This document shows positions 1 through 10,044 of a stretch of DNA of 64,000 bases, in pieces. Position 1 is the stretch's first letter; every line of letters begins with the position of its first letter. The notes under the pieces were generated by a model that did not search any database, was not told the DNA's origin, and worked only from the letters and a program-made list of their open reading frames with translations. This DNA comes from Gordonia araii NBRC 100433 (GTDB lineage: Bacteria > Actinomycetota > Actinomycetes > Mycobacteriales > Mycobacteriaceae), in the NCBI RefSeq assembly GCF_000241265.1, contig NZ_BAEE01000063.1, positions 124,001 through 188,000 of the forward strand, read 5' to 3'. A program made the position numbers and the translations under genes.

Positions 1-1266
1 GGCGCGGGTGGTGTGACCGCGGGTGGTGCGGGCACGCGATCGCCGGCCGGGATCGCCGTCGCCGATCCCGCTGACGCTGATCGCGCGCAAGCGCGCCACC
101 CGGGTGGTCCCACTCGTGGCGCTTCCGAACCGGCGCGCGTCGACGCCCGCTTGAACGTCGTCGGGTTGGTCCGTCGCCCGAGTGTCGTCGGTCGGCGTCT
201 GTCCGGCGCCGCCGTCGCCGTCCACTGGGCCGTCGAAGGAGTCGCCGCCCGCACCGCTCGTCGGGGCGCCGCCTCCCGGACCGCCGTCCGGATCGGGCTC
301 GGGATCGGGGTCGGTTTCACCGGCCGCCTCGTCGCCGGCGGCCATCGCCTCGGAGATCTCGTCCTCCCCGAGGCCTCCGGTGTCGAAGGGGTCGCGCCGA
401 CGCCGGTGCGGTAGCGCCAGCTCGACCGCCACCGCGACATCACGTTCGTCGACTTCGGCCGCTCCGCGCCACGCGGCGTGGGCGGCGGCGGTTCGGGCGA
501 CGACGATGTCCCCGCGCAGCCCGTCGACCTGCAGATGAGCGCAGATGCCCGCGATCCGGCGCAGTTGGGCCGACGGCAACGCGATCTGCGACACCTGCTC
601 GCGGGCCGCGGCGATCCGCAGCGCCAGCGCCGCCTCCTCGTCTGCGTGGCGAGCCGCGAAGGCCTCGGGGTCGGCGTCGAAGGCCATACGCCGTTCCACG
701 ACTGCCACGCGGTCTTCGACGTCGGCCGGTGCGGTCACGTCGACCGCGAGCCCGAAGCGATCGAGCAGTTGCGGCCGGAGTTCGCCTTCTTCGGGGTTCA
801 TCGTCCCGACGAGCACGAAGCTCGCGTCCTGCGTATGGGAGACGCCGTCTCGCTCAACGGTCACCCGACCGGACGCCGCGGCGTCCAGCAGCACGTCGAC
901 CAGATGGTCGGCGAGCAGGTTCACCTCGTCGATGTAGAGCACTCCCCCGTCGGCCTGCGCGAGCAGCCCGGGGGTGAACACGGCCTCGCCGTCGCGCAGC
1001 ACCCGCGTCAGATCCAGCGATCCGACGACCCGGTCCTCGGTGGCGCCGATGGGCAGCTCGACGACGCGCGGCGGTTCTCCGGTGGCCGCGACCGGCAGCA
1101 ACGGGCCCAACCCGCGCACGACCGTCGTCTTCGCGGTGCCCTTCTCGCCCCGGACCAGCACACCGCCGATCCCCGGTGCGATCGCCGACAGAATCAGCGC
1201 CAGTTTCAGCCGCTCCTGGCCGACGACGGCACTGAACGGGTATCGGATGGTCGAATCGGGGGCCAC
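1..1266 (-). CDS. Magnesium/cobalt chelatase-like AAA+ ATPase (ChlI/BchD type), 3' part beyond window
   Basis: Reading back from a GTG at 1266, the frame stays open to the window edge (at least 422 codons). The N-terminal third is a ChlI-type AAA+ domain: Walker [10 protein letters not shown] near residue 43, Walker B-like LYIDEVNLL and [19 protein letters not shown]. After it comes an acidic Asp/Glu/Pro/Gly linker (about residues 300-375), as in fused I/D subunits, so a C-terminal VWA domain probably lies outside the window. An in-frame TGA just upstream fixes the GTG start. Only 12 nt separate it from the mqo stop, so the two are probably co-transcribed. It resembles M. tuberculosis Rv2850c. 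With no chlorophyll synthesis in such hosts and cobQ nearby, cobalt chelation for cobalamin is the usual guess, but the substrate is unproven. Confidence 0.88.
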   Translation of the reverse strand, partial: MAPDSTIRYPFSAVVGQERLKLALILSAIAPGIGGVLVRGEKGTAKTTVVRGLGPLLPVAATGEPPRVVELPIGATEDRVVGSLDLTRVLRDGEAVFTPGLLAQADGGVLYIDEVNLLADHLVDVLLDAAASGRVTVERDGVSHTQDASFVLVGTMNPEEGELRPQLLDRFGLAVDVTAPADVEDRVAVVERRMAFDADPEAFAARHADEEAALALRIAAAREQVSQIALPSAQLRRIAGICAHLQVDGLRGDIVVARTAAAHAAWRGAAEVDERDVAVAVELALPHRRRRDPFDTGGLGEDEISEAMAAGDEAAGETDPDPEPDPDGGPGGGAPTSGAGGDSFDGPVDGDGGAGQTPTDDTRATDQPDDVQAGVDARRFGSATSGTTRVARLRAISVSGIGDGDPGRRSRARTTRGHTTRA

Positions 1267-1278
1267 GGGTCAGACCGC

Positions 1279-2784
1279 CTAGGCGCTCGCCGGCGTCCTC
1301 GTCAGCTCCAGGCTCTTCGAGGTCCAGTCCCACACCTGCTGGAACAGCGCGGGGTTGTCGGAGAGCGATTTGCCGAAGGAGGGGATCATCTCGCCCAGCT
1401 TGGGCGCCCACGTCGTGTCGTAGCGGTCCCCGAAGCACTTGCTCAGCACGTCGAGCATCGCCGGCACCGCGGTCGACGCGCCGGGCGATGCGCCGAGCAG
1501 ACCCGCGATCGTGCCGTCGCCGGCTGCGACGACGGCCGTGCCGAACTCGAGCGCACCCGAGATCCCCTTGCCGCGGATGACCTGGACGCGCTGGCCGGCG
1601 GTGATGGTCTCCCAGTCGGGGCCGAGTGCCTCGGGCACGAAGTCGCGCAGCGTGTTGATCCGGTCGGCCGGGCTGGCAGCCAACTCGCTGATCAGATACT
1701 TGAGCAGGCCGAATTCCTTGGGCGCGATCGACATCATCGGCAACAGGTTGCCCGGACGGACCGAGAACGGCAGGTCGGTGATGCGGCCGTTCTTGAGGAA
1801 CTTCGGCGACCAGCCGGCGTAGGGCCCGAACAGCAGGCCGGGCTCGTGGTTGATGACGCGGGTGTCGAGGTGCGGAACCGACATGGGCGGCGCACCGACG
1901 GCCGCCTGGCCGTACACCTTCGCGCGGTGTTCGTCGATGAGTTCCGGGTTGGTGCAGCGCAAGAACTCGCCGCTCACCGGGAAGCCGCCGAAGCCCTTGG
2001 CCTCCTTGATCCCCGAGCGCTGCAGCAGGTGCAGGGCACCGCCGCCCGCGCCGACGAACACGAACTGCGCGTGGACCTTCCGCTTCTCGCCCGTGCGCTT
2101 GTTGTGGACCTTCACGATCCAGCTGCCGTCGCGCTGCTTGGACAGGTTGGTCACCTCGTGACCGAAGAAGATGTCGGCGCCCTCGCCGACGAAGTTCACC
2201 AGCTGCTGGGTGAGGGCTCCGAAGTCGACGTCCGTACCGTGCTCGAACCAGTTCAGCGCGACCGGGTCGCTGAAGTCGCGTCCGGCCGCCATCAGCGGCA
2301 GCCGCTCGGAGAACTCCCCGGGATCGGTGATGAACTCCATGCCTTCGAACAGGGTCTCCCGCGAGAGGAGGTCGTACCGGGTGCGCAGGTAGTCCACGCC
2401 GGCGTCGCCGTGGGTGAAGCTCACGTGCGGGATCGGGTTGATGAACTCGCTCGGGTCGCGCAGCACTCCGTTGTCGACCGCATACGCCCAGAACTGGCGC
2501 GACACCTGGAACTGCTCGTTGATCGAGATGGCCTTCTCGATGTTCACGTCGCCGTCGGCGGTGCGCGGCGTGTAGTTGAGCTCGCACAGCGCCGAGTGAC
2601 CGGTGCCCGCGTTATTCCACGGGTCCGAACTCTCCGCCGCGGCGGCGTCCAGCGCCTCGAACAAGGTGATCGACCACGTGGGCTCCAACTGGCGCAGCAA
2701 GGCGCCGAGGGTGGCGCTCATGATGCCAGCCCCCACCAACACGACGTCCGTCTTGACCACCGATGCAGACACGAAAACTCCCAT
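1279..2784 (-). CDS. mqo: Malate:quinone oxidoreductase
   Basis: FAD-dependent peripheral membrane enzyme that oxidises malate to oxaloacetate and passes electrons to quinone, bypassing NAD-dependent malate dehydrogenase. The 501-aa product has the dinucleotide motif [11 protein letters not shown] near residue 17, the family block [11 protein letters not shown], and LNYTPR; the length matches the family (about 490-500 aa). The ATG at 2784 lies only two bases after AAGGA. A GTG four codons in (2772) has the better-placed AATGGGAG and may be the true start. It heads a probable unit with the chelatase gene downstream, and faces a divergent hydrolase at 2897. Confidence 0.95.
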   Translation of the reverse strand: MGVFVSASVVKTDVVLVGAGIMSATLGALLRQLEPTWSITLFEALDAAAAESSDPWNNAGTGHSALCELNYTPRTADGDVNIEKAISINEQFQVSRQFWAYAVDNGVLRDPSEFINPIPHVSFTHGDAGVDYLRTRYDLLSRETLFEGMEFITDPGEFSERLPLMAAGRDFSDPVALNWFEHGTDVDFGALTQQLVNFVGEGADIFFGHEVTNLSKQRDGSWIVKVHNKRTGEKRKVHAQFVFVGAGGGALHLLQRSGIKEAKGFGGFPVSGEFLRCTNPELIDEHRAKVYGQAAVGAPPMSVPHLDTRVINHEPGLLFGPYAGWSPKFLKNGRITDLPFSVRPGNLLPMMSIAPKEFGLLKYLISELAASPADRINTLRDFVPEALGPDWETITAGQRVQVIRGKGISGALEFGTAVVAAGDGTIAGLLGASPGASTAVPAMLDVLSKCFGDRYDTTWAPKLGEMIPSFGKSLSDNPALFQQVWDWTSKSLELTRTPASA

Positions 2785-2882
2785 TCCTTGCGGTTACCCA
2801 CACATTGTTCCCCATCGCGCAAGCGCACCCGCGACCGGCCGACCCGATTGTGCTTAGACGGACAATCGGCGCCCGTCCCGGC

Positions 2883-2888
2883 TACGAT
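2883..2888 (+). promoter_or_regulatory. -10 element TACGAT, probable leaderless promoter
   Basis: TACGAT lies 8 nt before the GTG at 2897, so transcription would start on or next to the start codon. No convincing -35 and no Shine-Dalgarno sequence is present. This is the layout of leaderless mRNAs, which are common in Mycobacteriales. Confidence 0.5.
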
Positions 2889-2896
2889 CGGCAACC

Positions 2897-3976
2897 GTGA
2901 CCGATACCAAGGACTGGCAGCCCGATTCCGAGTTGACCGGCTACTCCCAACGCGTCTTCGAGTTGGGGGCCGACCCGGACGGCGAGTCGCCGATCGCCGC
3001 AACGCTCGTGCGCGCCGCGAAGCGCCCGCGCTCGACCAAGGGCGCGGTCCTCTACGTCCACGGATTCACCGACTACTTCTTCCAGAAACCCCTCGCGGAG
3101 TTCTTCGCCGCGCAGGGCTATCACTTCTATGCACTGGATCTCCGCAAGTGCGGCCGGTCGCGACGCACCGGGCAGACCGCCCACTACGTCTCCGACCTCG
3201 CGCTCTACGACGTCGAACTCGGACTCGCCGTCGACGTGATCGCCGAGGAGGTCGGGATCGGTCCCGGTGCGGACGACCCGAAGATCATCGTGGCGGCCCA
3301 CTCCACCGGCGGACTCATCACACCGCTGTGGGTCGACCGCCTGCGCCGGCTCGACCCCACGCGTCACAGCCTCATCGGCGGCCTGGTCCTCAACAGTCCG
3401 TGGCTCGACCTGCAGGGTCGCGCCGCGATGCGCTCGCCGGCGGTCACCGCGGTGATCCGCGGCGTCGGCATCACGCGCGGCTTCACCGTGCTGCCGCAGG
3501 ATCTCTCGCCCGCCTACGGCGACAGCATCCACGACAGCCGGCACGGCGAATGGAAATACAACCTCGACTTCAAACCGCTCGGCGGATTTCCGGTGACCTT
3601 CGGCTGGATCCGCGCCATCCGCAACGGCCACGCGCTCGTGCAGGCCGGTCTCGACGTCGCGGTTCCGGCTCTGGTCCTCCGGTCGGACAAGTCCTACTTC
3701 GCCAAGCAGTACTCGTCGAAAACCGACCGCGCCGACGCGGTACTCGACGTCACGCACATCGCGCGGTGGGCGGGCTGCCTCGGTGGGCGCCTCACGTCGG
3801 TGCCGATCCCCGACGCCCGGCACGACGTCTTCCTCTCGCTGCCTGCGGTGCGCGAGCAGGCGTACGCCGAGGTCGAGGCGTGGCTGGCGAACGGTCTCCA
3901 ACCGCCGAAGGCGAAACCGGCGGCCAAGAAGGCCGCCGCGGCCACACCGCCGAAGAAGACCGTCGCTCCGCGCTGA
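2897..3976 (+). CDS. Alpha/beta hydrolase (Rv2854-like)
   Basis: A 359-aa serine hydrolase of the lysophospholipase/monoacylglycerol-lipase-like group. VLYVHGFTDYF near residue 52 is the oxyanion-hole region, AAHSTGG near residue 133 is the nucleophile elbow (Ser), and DARHDVFLS near the end supplies the catalytic His. The last 30 residues form a Lys/Ala/Pro-rich basic tail (KPAAKKAAAATPPKK) outside the fold. The GTG start at 2897 has no ribosome binding site but a TACGAT -10 eight bases upstream. It resembles M. tuberculosis Rv2854, which sits in the same neighbourhood. The substrate is unknown. It converges on the hydrolase gene ending at 3994. Confidence 0.85.
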   Translation: MTDTKDWQPDSELTGYSQRVFELGADPDGESPIAATLVRAAKRPRSTKGAVLYVHGFTDYFFQKPLAEFFAAQGYHFYALDLRKCGRSRRTGQTAHYVSDLALYDVELGLAVDVIAEEVGIGPGADDPKIIVAAHSTGGLITPLWVDRLRRLDPTRHSLIGGLVLNSPWLDLQGRAAMRSPAVTAVIRGVGITRGFTVLPQDLSPAYGDSIHDSRHGEWKYNLDFKPLGGFPVTFGWIRAIRNGHALVQAGLDVAVPALVLRSDKSYFAKQYSSKTDRADAVLDVTHIARWAGCLGGRLTSVPIPDARHDVFLSLPAVREQAYAEVEAWLANGLQPPKAKPAAKKAAAATPPKKTVAPR

Positions 3977-3993
3977 GGTCTCGCGCGTCGCCG

Positions 3994-4815
3994 TTACGCG
4001 TTCGCCCGCGCGATGATCGCCGCGGCCAATTCCTGCGGCGCGTTCTCGGGCACCCAGTGGTCGACGCCGGTCAATTCGACGAACCGGTAGTCGGCGTCGA
4101 CGAAATCCCCGCTGCCCTCGGCCTGCTCGCGCCCCAGCGCCGAATCGGCGTCGCTCCACACCATCGTCGTCGGGATGGTCACCCGCCCGCACGCCGTCTT
4201 CGTCGCGATGTCGCCGCTGAACGTCGCGCGGTACCAGTTGAGCGCCGCGGTCAGCGCTCCGGGCTCCTGCATCTTCACCACCGCATCGCGCGGACAGGTC
4301 CGGCGCAGCAGCACCGCGTTGCGCGCCAACAGCTTTTCCTCGGCCTCGTCGGAGGTGAAGGTCTTGATGTATGCCGAGCGTTCGCGCTGGTCGCTGCCGG
4401 ACACCAGCGCCGCCGAGACCGCGGACGGATGCCCGGTGCTCACCGCGACATAGCCGGTGAACCGCTCCGGATGCCTGGCGGCGAGATGCCAGCCGACGAT
4501 CCCACCCCAGTCGTGGCCGACGAGCAGGCAGCGCTCGACACCCAGGTGATCCAGCACCCCGATCGCGTCGCCGACGAGGTGGTCGAGGCCGTAGTCGTCG
4601 ACGTCGGCCGGACGTGCACCGGGGCTGTAGCCGCGTTGATCGAAGGTGATGGTTCTCAGTCCGGCATCGTGCAGCGGCTCCAGCACCCCGTCGAAACAGG
4701 CGCTGTCATGCGGAAAGCCGTGTAGCAGCAGGACCGGTGCGCCGTCCTCGGGACCTCCGACGGCCACATCGAAAGCAAGGTCGCCGAGGTGGATCTGGCT
4801 CTTCGTCGTCGTCAT
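3994..4815 (-). CDS. Alpha/beta hydrolase, epoxide hydrolase/haloalkane dehalogenase-like
   Basis: A 273-codon hydrolase with LLLHGFPHD (oxyanion region, about residue 31) and the elbow LLVGHDWGGIVGW, where Asp rather than Ser is the nucleophile, as in epoxide hydrolases and haloalkane dehalogenases. The catalytic His is in GVDHWVPENAPQEL near the C-terminus. The ATG at 4815 (MTTTKS) is preferred: upstream in-frame residues would run into the tandem repeat that separates this gene from cobQ. The exact substrate cannot be read from the sequence. An ester-hydrolysing member is less likely given the Asp nucleophile. Confidence 0.82.
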   Translation of the reverse strand: MTTTKSQIHLGDLAFDVAVGGPEDGAPVLLLHGFPHDSACFDGVLEPLHDAGLRTITFDQRGYSPGARPADVDDYGLDHLVGDAIGVLDHLGVERCLLVGHDWGGIVGWHLAARHPERFTGYVAVSTGHPSAVSAALVSGSDQRERSAYIKTFTSDEAEEKLLARNAVLLRRTCPRDAVVKMQEPGALTAALNWYRATFSGDIATKTACGRVTIPTTMVWSDADSALGREQAEGSGDFVDADYRFVELTGVDHWVPENAPQELAAAIIARANA

Positions 4816-4836
4816 GTCCCCACCGTATCCCCCTCC

Positions 4837-4946
4837 GCCGAGTGGGCACCTCACCCTCGCCGAGTGGGCACCTCACCCTCGCCGAGTGGGCACCTCATCC
4901 TCGCCGACTGGGCACCTCAACTTCACCCAGTGGGCACCTCAGCCCA
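4837..4946 (-). repeat. Tandem repeat locus A: five 22-bp units downstream of cobQ
   Basis: Five contiguous units of exactly 22 bp (starting at 4837, 4859, 4881, 4903 and 4925). On the plus strand each has the core GAGTGGGCACCTCA with small variations (GACTGGGCACCTCA in unit 4, CAGTGGGCACCTCA in unit 5). In transcript sense the core is TGAGGTGCCCACTCGGCG, and the cobQ stop codon TGA (4941-4939) is the first three bases of the first unit. The array fills most of the gap between cobQ and the next minus-strand gene. There are no spacers, so this is not CRISPR. Function unknown; related arrays lie at 36283 and 44034. Confidence 0.92.
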
Positions 4947-6453
4947 GTTTGTGCCGAATCACCGGCGGCTCGCCGCTCGGCCCCTCGACGATGGTGTGCA
5001 GCGCATCGCGGTCGAGGTGCGCGGCAAGGAGATCGGCCACCACGTCGAACTGCTGTGCCCGCACGGCGGCGAACGATGCGCTGCCCGGCCGGAACCGTGT
5101 CCCGCGCGCCGCGGCGACCCGCGTCAGCAGTGCGCGGCGCACCTCGTCGTTCTCCAGGAGCCCGTGCCAATGAGTGCCCCACAGGGCACCCCGCTCCACG
5201 CCTTCGCCCGCGCCGTCGCCGACGGTCAGCCACGTGGGCTCGGTTGCGCCTTCGACGACGCCGTGATGGATCTCGTAGCCGTGCGCATCGTGGCCCCACA
5301 CGGTGCCAGCCGCGCGTCGCACCGTCTTATCCGGCGCGAACCGGACCGTCTGGCCGACGATGCCGAGGCCCGCGACCGTTCCCCGGCACGACTCGACATC
5401 GTCGACGATCCGGCTGCTGAGCATCTGGAAGCCACCGCAGACCGCGAACACCGGAGCGCCGGCGGCCACCCGCTCGATCAGCGCTTCGCCGATACCGTTC
5501 GACCGCAACCACTGCAGATCGTCGACGGTCGCCCGCGTACCCGGCACGACGACCAGATCGGCAGCGCGCACACTGGCCGCGTCGGCCACCCAGGTCGCCT
5601 CGACCCCGGGTTCTGCCGCCAGTGCCTCGACGTCGGTGGTGTTGGAGACGCGGGGCAGTCGGATGGCGGCGACCCGCAGCGGCTCCTCGGCACGTTCCCG
5701 ACCCGGCGGTGGACCGAGCCGTGCACCGACCGGCGCGGACAGCGAGTCCTCCGCGTCGAGCCACAGGCGCGGCTCGAACGGGACCACCCCCAGCGTCGGA
5801 CGACCGGTCAGTGCGGTGAGGCTCTCCAGTCCCGGCGCCAGCAGTGCGGGGTCGCCGCGGAACTTGTTGACGACGAATCCGCGCACGAGTCGCTGGTCGT
5901 CGGGGGGCAGAATCGCCGTCGTGCCGAACAGGTGCGCCAGCGATCCACCGCGATCGATGTCGCTGACGAGCACCACCGGCAGACGCGCGGCCGATGCCAA
6001 GCCGAGATTGGCGATGTCGGAATCGCGGAGGTTGATCTCGGCGACGGACCCCGCCCCTTCGACGATGACGACGTCGAAGTCCACGCGCAGCGCGGCCAGA
6101 TCGTCGAGCACGGCGCCACGCAACCGCGAGCGCCAGGACGCGTAGTCGGCCGCCCCGACCTCGCCGACGTCCCGTCCCCGGAGCACCACGTGGGAGCGAC
6201 GGTCCGACCCCGGCTTCAGCAGTACCGGGTTGAACCGCACCGACGGTTCCAGGCCCGCGGCCGCGGCCTGTGCGGCCTGCGCGCGACCGATCTCGCCGCC
6301 GTCGAGGGTCGCGACCGAGTTGTTCGACATGTTCTGCGCTTTGAACGGCGCGACCCTGACGCCCTCCCTGGCCAGCAATCGGCACAGACCGGCCACGACC
6401 ATGGACTTGCCGGCGTCGCTCGTCGTACCGCCGATCAGGACCGCGCCGCGCAT
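4939..6453 (-). CDS. cobQ: Cobyric acid synthase
   Basis: Glutamine- and ATP-dependent amidation of four side chains of adenosyl-cobyrinic acid a,c-diamide in cobalamin synthesis. The 504-aa product has the P-loop-like N-terminus [44 protein letters not shown], and a class-I glutamine amidotransferase half with the catalytic Cys in [10 protein letters not shown] (about residue 330) and the His in YEIHHG. Length is typical. It ends directly in tandem repeat A: the stop codon is part of the first repeat unit. The map gene lies 7 nt upstream on the same strand, so the two are probably co-transcribed. In M. tuberculosis cobQ1 is elsewhere (Rv0255c), so its position here differs. Confidence 0.95.
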   Translation of the reverse strand: MRGAVLIGGTTSDAGKSMVVAGLCRLLAREGVRVAPFKAQNMSNNSVATLDGGEIGRAQAAQAAAAGLEPSVRFNPVLLKPGSDRRSHVVLRGRDVGEVGAADYASWRSRLRGAVLDDLAALRVDFDVVIVEGAGSVAEINLRDSDIANLGLASAARLPVVLVSDIDRGGSLAHLFGTTAILPPDDQRLVRGFVVNKFRGDPALLAPGLESLTALTGRPTLGVVPFEPRLWLDAEDSLSAPVGARLGPPPGRERAEEPLRVAAIRLPRVSNTTDVEALAAEPGVEATWVADAASVRAADLVVVPGTRATVDDLQWLRSNGIGEALIERVAAGAPVFAVCGGFQMLSSRIVDDVESCRGTVAGLGIVGQTVRFAPDKTVRRAAGTVWGHDAHGYEIHHGVVEGATEPTWLTVGDGAGEGVERGALWGTHWHGLLENDEVRRALLTRVAAARGTRFRPGSASFAAVRAQQFDVVADLLAAHLDRDALHTIVEGPSGEPPVIRHKLG

Positions 6454-6460
6454 CGCGGAT

Positions 6461-7369
6461 TCAGGCGATGCCGCTGCTGACCGACCCGCTCGCCCCGCTC
6501 TCAGCGTCGGCGTCGGGCAGGGTCAAGATCTCGGCACCGTCGTCGGTCACGACGAGCGTGTGCTCGAACTGGGCGGTCCACTTGCGGTCCTTGGTCACCA
6601 CGGTCCAGCCGTCGTCCCAGATCTCGTAGGCGAGACCGCCCAGATTGATCATCGGTTCGATGGTGAAGACCATGCCCGGCTCGATGATCGTCTCGACGTT
6701 GGGCTGGTCGTAATGCAGCACGACGAGGCCGTTGTGGAAGGTTTCCCCGATGCCGTGGCCGGTGAAGTCGCGCACGACGTTGTAGCCGAACCGACTCGCG
6801 TAGGCCTCGATGACCCGGCCGACCACGTTGAGTTCCCGACCCGGTTTGACCGCCTTGACCGCTCGTTCGGTGGCGATCCGCGTCCGCTCGACCAGATCGG
6901 CGGCCTCTTGCGCAACGTCGCCGGCGAGGAAAGTCGCGTTGGTGTCGCCGTGCGCGCCGTCGAAGTAGGCGGTCACGTCGATGTTGACGATGTCACCGTC
7001 GGCGACGACCGTCGAGTCCGGGATGCCGTGGCAGATCACCTCGTTGAGCGACGTACAGCAGGACTTGGGAAAGCCCTTGTAACCCAGCGTCGACGGATAA
7101 GCGTCGTGGGCGACGAGATAGTCGTGCACGATGCCGTCGAGTTCGTCGGTGGTGACACCCGGTTCGACGGCCGCACCCGCGGCGGCGAGCGCATTCGCCG
7201 CGATCTTGCCGGCGACACGCACCTTTTCGATGGTCTCCGGCGTCTGCACCCACGGCTCGGCGCCCTCTTTCGCGGTCTTCTTGCCGACGTACTCCGGCCG
7301 CACGATGTGCTCGGGCACGGCGCGCTTGGGCGACACGACTCCGGGGGCTAGCGGGGCGCGAACAGACAT
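6461..7369 (-). CDS. map: Methionine aminopeptidase, type I with N-terminal extension
   Basis: Removes the initiator methionine from nascent proteins; dinuclear metalloenzyme. The product is 302 aa from the ATG at 7369. Metal ligands are visible: [18 protein letters not shown] (two Asp), GHGIGETFH (His), TIEPM (Glu) and QFEHTLVVT (Glu). The roughly 40-residue N-terminal extension ([18 protein letters not shown]) contains the proline-rich segment known from actinobacterial MapB. The ATG is preceded 7 nt upstream by TACAGT and lacks a Shine-Dalgarno, which points to a leaderless start. Downstream cobQ begins after 7 nt. Confidence 0.94.
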   Translation of the reverse strand: MSVRAPLAPGVVSPKRAVPEHIVRPEYVGKKTAKEGAEPWVQTPETIEKVRVAGKIAANALAAAGAAVEPGVTTDELDGIVHDYLVAHDAYPSTLGYKGFPKSCCTSLNEVICHGIPDSTVVADGDIVNIDVTAYFDGAHGDTNATFLAGDVAQEAADLVERTRIATERAVKAVKPGRELNVVGRVIEAYASRFGYNVVRDFTGHGIGETFHNGLVVLHYDQPNVETIIEPGMVFTIEPMINLGGLAYEIWDDGWTVVTKDRKWTAQFEHTLVVTDDGAEILTLPDADAESGASGSVSSGIA

Positions 7370-7376
7370 GACGTCC

Positions 7377-7382
7377 ACTGTA
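7377..7382 (-). promoter_or_regulatory. -10 element TACAGT before map, probable leaderless promoter
   Basis: On the minus strand TACAGT lies 7 nt before the map ATG at 7369, with no ribosome binding site between. This fits TANNNT -10 boxes that give transcripts starting at the initiation codon. Confidence 0.45.
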
Positions 7383-7418
7383 GCGCCGCGCCTCTCGGCC
7401 GTAGCCATCGAACGACCG

Positions 7419-9251
7419 TCAGCGACGGCCGCCCAAACCGTAGCCGGCCGGCAGCGACGAGAAGAAGTCCCGGGTGACGCCGACCGCGTGGGTCGAATCG
7501 CCACCGCCGACGATCAGCGTCGCGAATGCCAGGTCGCCGCGGTATCCGGCGAACCACGCGTGCGACCCGCCGGCGTACTCGGCCTCACCGGTCTTCGCGA
7601 AGATCGGCCCCATGCCATTGACCACAGTGCCCGTGCCCTGCGTGACGACCGCCCGCATCATCGGGCGCACTTCCTGGTAGATCTTCGGATCGACCTCCGG
7701 CCGGGGTCCCGACACCGTCGTCTCACGTCCGACGATGAACTTGGGCACCGGCGACGAGCCATGCGCCACGGTCGCGGCGACGAGAGCCAGGCCGAACGGC
7801 GAGACCAGCACCTTGCCCTGCCCGAATCCGTCTTCGCTGCGGGCCACGAGTTCGGGCGCGATCGGAACCGAACCCGACGCGGTCGTCAGGCCGGGGATGT
7901 CGTAGGTGGCGCCGAGACCCATCGCGGCTGCCTGGTTGGCGAGGTCCGACGGTCCCATCCGGCTGGCCAGATGCGCGAAAGTCGTGTTGCAGGACTGCGC
8001 GAAAGCGCCGAGTAGCGGAATGTCGCCCAGCGCGAACCGGTCGTAGTTCGGGATCACGCGGGAGCCGATCTGAATCTCTCCCGGGCAGGGGACGATCGAA
8101 TCCGGGTGGGCCAGATTCGCGCGGATCGCCGCGGAGGCAGTCACGATCTTGAACGTCGATCCCGGCGGGAACAGTCCGTTGGTGGCGATCAGGCCGTCGG
8201 CATCGGCGCGCTTGTTCTGGGCGATCGCCAGGATGTTGCCTGTCGACGGCTGGATGACGACCATGGCGATCTTGAAGCGATCCGACGCGTTCACCGCGCG
8301 CTGCGCAGCGGATTGCGCCGCCCGCGACAGGGTGAGCGTGACCGCCGGCGACGGCGTCGGCGAGTGGTCGGTCAGCACACCGGCCGTCAGACCGTTCGGG
8401 TTGACGATATCGACGCGCCACCCCGGCGCCCCGACCGTCTCGTCGCCGACGACCTTGCGCACCTGGGTGAGCAGCGCGGGTGCGAAGTTCGGCTCGGTGG
8501 GAAGCAACTCGGCCTGGTCGGTCGCGACCACGCCGGGAATGGCCAGCTGGTCGCGCAGTTGGTCGAAGTCGCGGTGGCTCAACCTGATCAGCGAATACGG
8601 CTTGCCGGTGGCGGTCGACGTCTCGACGATCTGCTGGGCGTTGAGTTTCGGGTCGAAACGGCGCAGCGCGCCGACGGCCGCCGCGGCGGACTCGGCGGGC
8701 TCGGCACCCGCTCGCTGCGCGGTCTTCGCGTCGAAGCTGAGCCCGACAACCGTCCCGTTCGCCATCACGCGCGAGCCGTCGGCCTCGTTCACCTCGGCGC
8801 GCGGCGCCTCGATGACGCGAAACTTCAACCGTTGGTCGGCGCCGAGTTCGGGATGCAGATTCGTCGGCATCCACCGCACCGACCAGCCGGTGTCGCTACG
8901 GCTCGCGGCCACTTGGGCGGTGTAGGTCCATTCGCGGTTGCCCGGCAGCTTCCACGTGTAGGTCACGTCGGCCAGGGCGTTGTCGACCGACAAGCGCACG
9001 CGCCCGGTCGAGTAGTCGAGCCTCTCCGCGGTCAGGCCGCCCCACAAGCCCGCGATCGCGCCCGCGGCCGTCACCGGGTCGTTGGTCTGCGCGGCCGCGC
9101 CCTTGGCGTCGCGGTCGGCGATCGACGCCATGAAGCGCTCTACCACGCGCCGCGGGTTCTCGTCGACGGAGCCGCAGGCGCTCAGCGAGACGCCCACGAC
9201 GGCGGCCGTCGCGATCGCGGCGGCCCGTACCACTGTTCGAGAAGTCTTCAT
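7419..9251 (-). CDS. Penicillin-binding lipoprotein (transpeptidase, MecA_N domain)
   Basis: Cell-wall D,D-transpeptidase anchored as a lipoprotein: signal sequence followed by lipobox LSAC (Cys 26). Residues 30-140 form an NTF2-like MecA_N domain, then a dimerisation domain, then the transpeptidase domain with STFK (Ser 365), SCN (Ser 420) and KTG (Lys 553). The product is 610 aa from the ATG at 9251, matching M. tuberculosis Rv2864c in size and neighbourhood. The start is preceded by TAACAT eight bases upstream (an alternative GTG lies directly before the ATG), so the mRNA may be leaderless. It lies between map and a TetR regulator on the same strand. Confidence 0.93.
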   Translation of the reverse strand: MKTSRTVVRAAAIATAAVVGVSLSACGSVDENPRRVVERFMASIADRDAKGAAAQTNDPVTAAGAIAGLWGGLTAERLDYSTGRVRLSVDNALADVTYTWKLPGNREWTYTAQVAASRSDTGWSVRWMPTNLHPELGADQRLKFRVIEAPRAEVNEADGSRVMANGTVVGLSFDAKTAQRAGAEPAESAAAAVGALRRFDPKLNAQQIVETSTATGKPYSLIRLSHRDFDQLRDQLAIPGVVATDQAELLPTEPNFAPALLTQVRKVVGDETVGAPGWRVDIVNPNGLTAGVLTDHSPTPSPAVTLTLSRAAQSAAQRAVNASDRFKIAMVVIQPSTGNILAIAQNKRADADGLIATNGLFPPGSTFKIVTASAAIRANLAHPDSIVPCPGEIQIGSRVIPNYDRFALGDIPLLGAFAQSCNTTFAHLASRMGPSDLANQAAAMGLGATYDIPGLTTASGSVPIAPELVARSEDGFGQGKVLVSPFGLALVAATVAHGSSPVPKFIVGRETTVSGPRPEVDPKIYQEVRPMMRAVVTQGTGTVVNGMGPIFAKTGEAEYAGGSHAWFAGYRGDLAFATLIVGGGDSTHAVGVTRDFFSSLPAGYGLGGRR

Positions 9252-9321
9252 CACCGCCGATGTTAGGCGCGTGAACCGCGAGTTCACGGTTGCCACGCGG
9301 GGAACCCCTCGTCGCACCCGA

Positions 9322-9927
9322 TTAGGCGGGCGGAGCCACCCGGCAACCGGCAAGCAGGGTCGCCGCCATCATTTCCCGCCACTGGGCGTCGAGGGCATCG
9401 GTTCCGCGCAGCACGACGGCGAGCAGGGTCGCCCCGAACGCCGTTTCGACGATGGCCGACGGGTCGAAAGTCAGGTCGACCCCGTCGCGCCGTGCCGCAT
9501 CGGTGAACCTCTCCTCCAAGTCGTTCCAGACGACCTCGCGCAGCCGCGCGGTCAGCTCGCGCTGCAGTTCGTCGTCGGCCACCAGGTCGCTGAGCAGCCC
9601 GGTGATCGCCCGCCGCATCGCGCGGTCGGAGAAGAGTGCGATGCAGTTGTCGACCACGGTCGCGACCTCGTCGGCGAGCCCGGAATCAGGGGCGCGCGGC
9701 GGTACCGCGAGATCGTCGGGGAACACCGCGTGGTGGACGACGTGCGCCTTACTCGGCCAGCGACGCCGCAGTGCCGGCACCGAGGTCCGCGCGCGCGCCG
9801 CGACGGCCGTCAATGTCAGATCCGCGTAGCCGACCTCGGCGAGCAGAGCGCGGGTGGCCTCGAGCACCGCGCCGTCGATGCGGGCATCGCGGGGCCGGCC
9901 CGCGACTGCGAAGTCCCCAGTGGTCAC
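9322..9927 (-). CDS. TetR-family transcriptional regulator
   Basis: A 201-aa repressor-type protein. The N-terminal helix-turn-helix spans about residues 8-55 (ATRALLAEVGYADLTLTAVAARARTSVPALRRRW), followed by a helical ligand-binding domain. The GTG at 9927 is chosen because GAGGAGG lies at the right distance. It is divergent from the fadD remnant/SnoaL gene, and the region between holds the palindrome CATTACGTAATG, its likely operator, so it probably represses both directions. The ligand is unknown; the original fadD neighbour suggests an acyl-CoA or fatty acid, which is inference only. Confidence 0.88.
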   Translation of the reverse strand: MTTGDFAVAGRPRDARIDGAVLEATRALLAEVGYADLTLTAVAARARTSVPALRRRWPSKAHVVHHAVFPDDLAVPPRAPDSGLADEVATVVDNCIALFSDRAMRRAITGLLSDLVADDELQRELTARLREVVWNDLEERFTDAARRDGVDLTFDPSAIVETAFGATLLAVVLRGTDALDAQWREMMAATLLAGCRVAPPA

Positions 9928-9971
9928 GCCGCCTCCTCTTCGCCGGTTCTTCGAATCTTTCCAGATCCCGG

Positions 9972-10018
9972 TTGACAGAACCACGCTGACATATTACGTT
10001 CCGTTGCATTACGTAATG
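9972..10018 (+). promoter_or_regulatory. Promoter with overlapping 12-bp palindromic operator
   Basis: TTGACA at 9972-9977, a 17-bp spacer and TACGTT at 9995-10000 form a good vegetative promoter for the plus-strand genes. The perfect palindrome CATTACGTAATG at 10007-10018 covers the expected start site. It sits between the divergent TetR gene and the fadD remnant, so it is the probable TetR operator. Confidence 0.65.
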
Positions 10019-10044
10019 TAACTCAGCTCACGTTGGAGGACTCA

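Noticed and set aside
478-4725. Very long plus-strand open frame (about 1415 codons)
   Set aside because: It runs antisense to mqo, the chelatase gene and parts of both hydrolase genes, has no recognisable domain and the Arg/Gly/Asp-rich composition typical of shadow frames in high-GC DNA.
4837-4946. CRISPR array at the tandem repeats (also 36283 and 44034)
   Set aside because: Units are contiguous with only a few variable bases; there are no 25-40-bp spacers and no cas genes.
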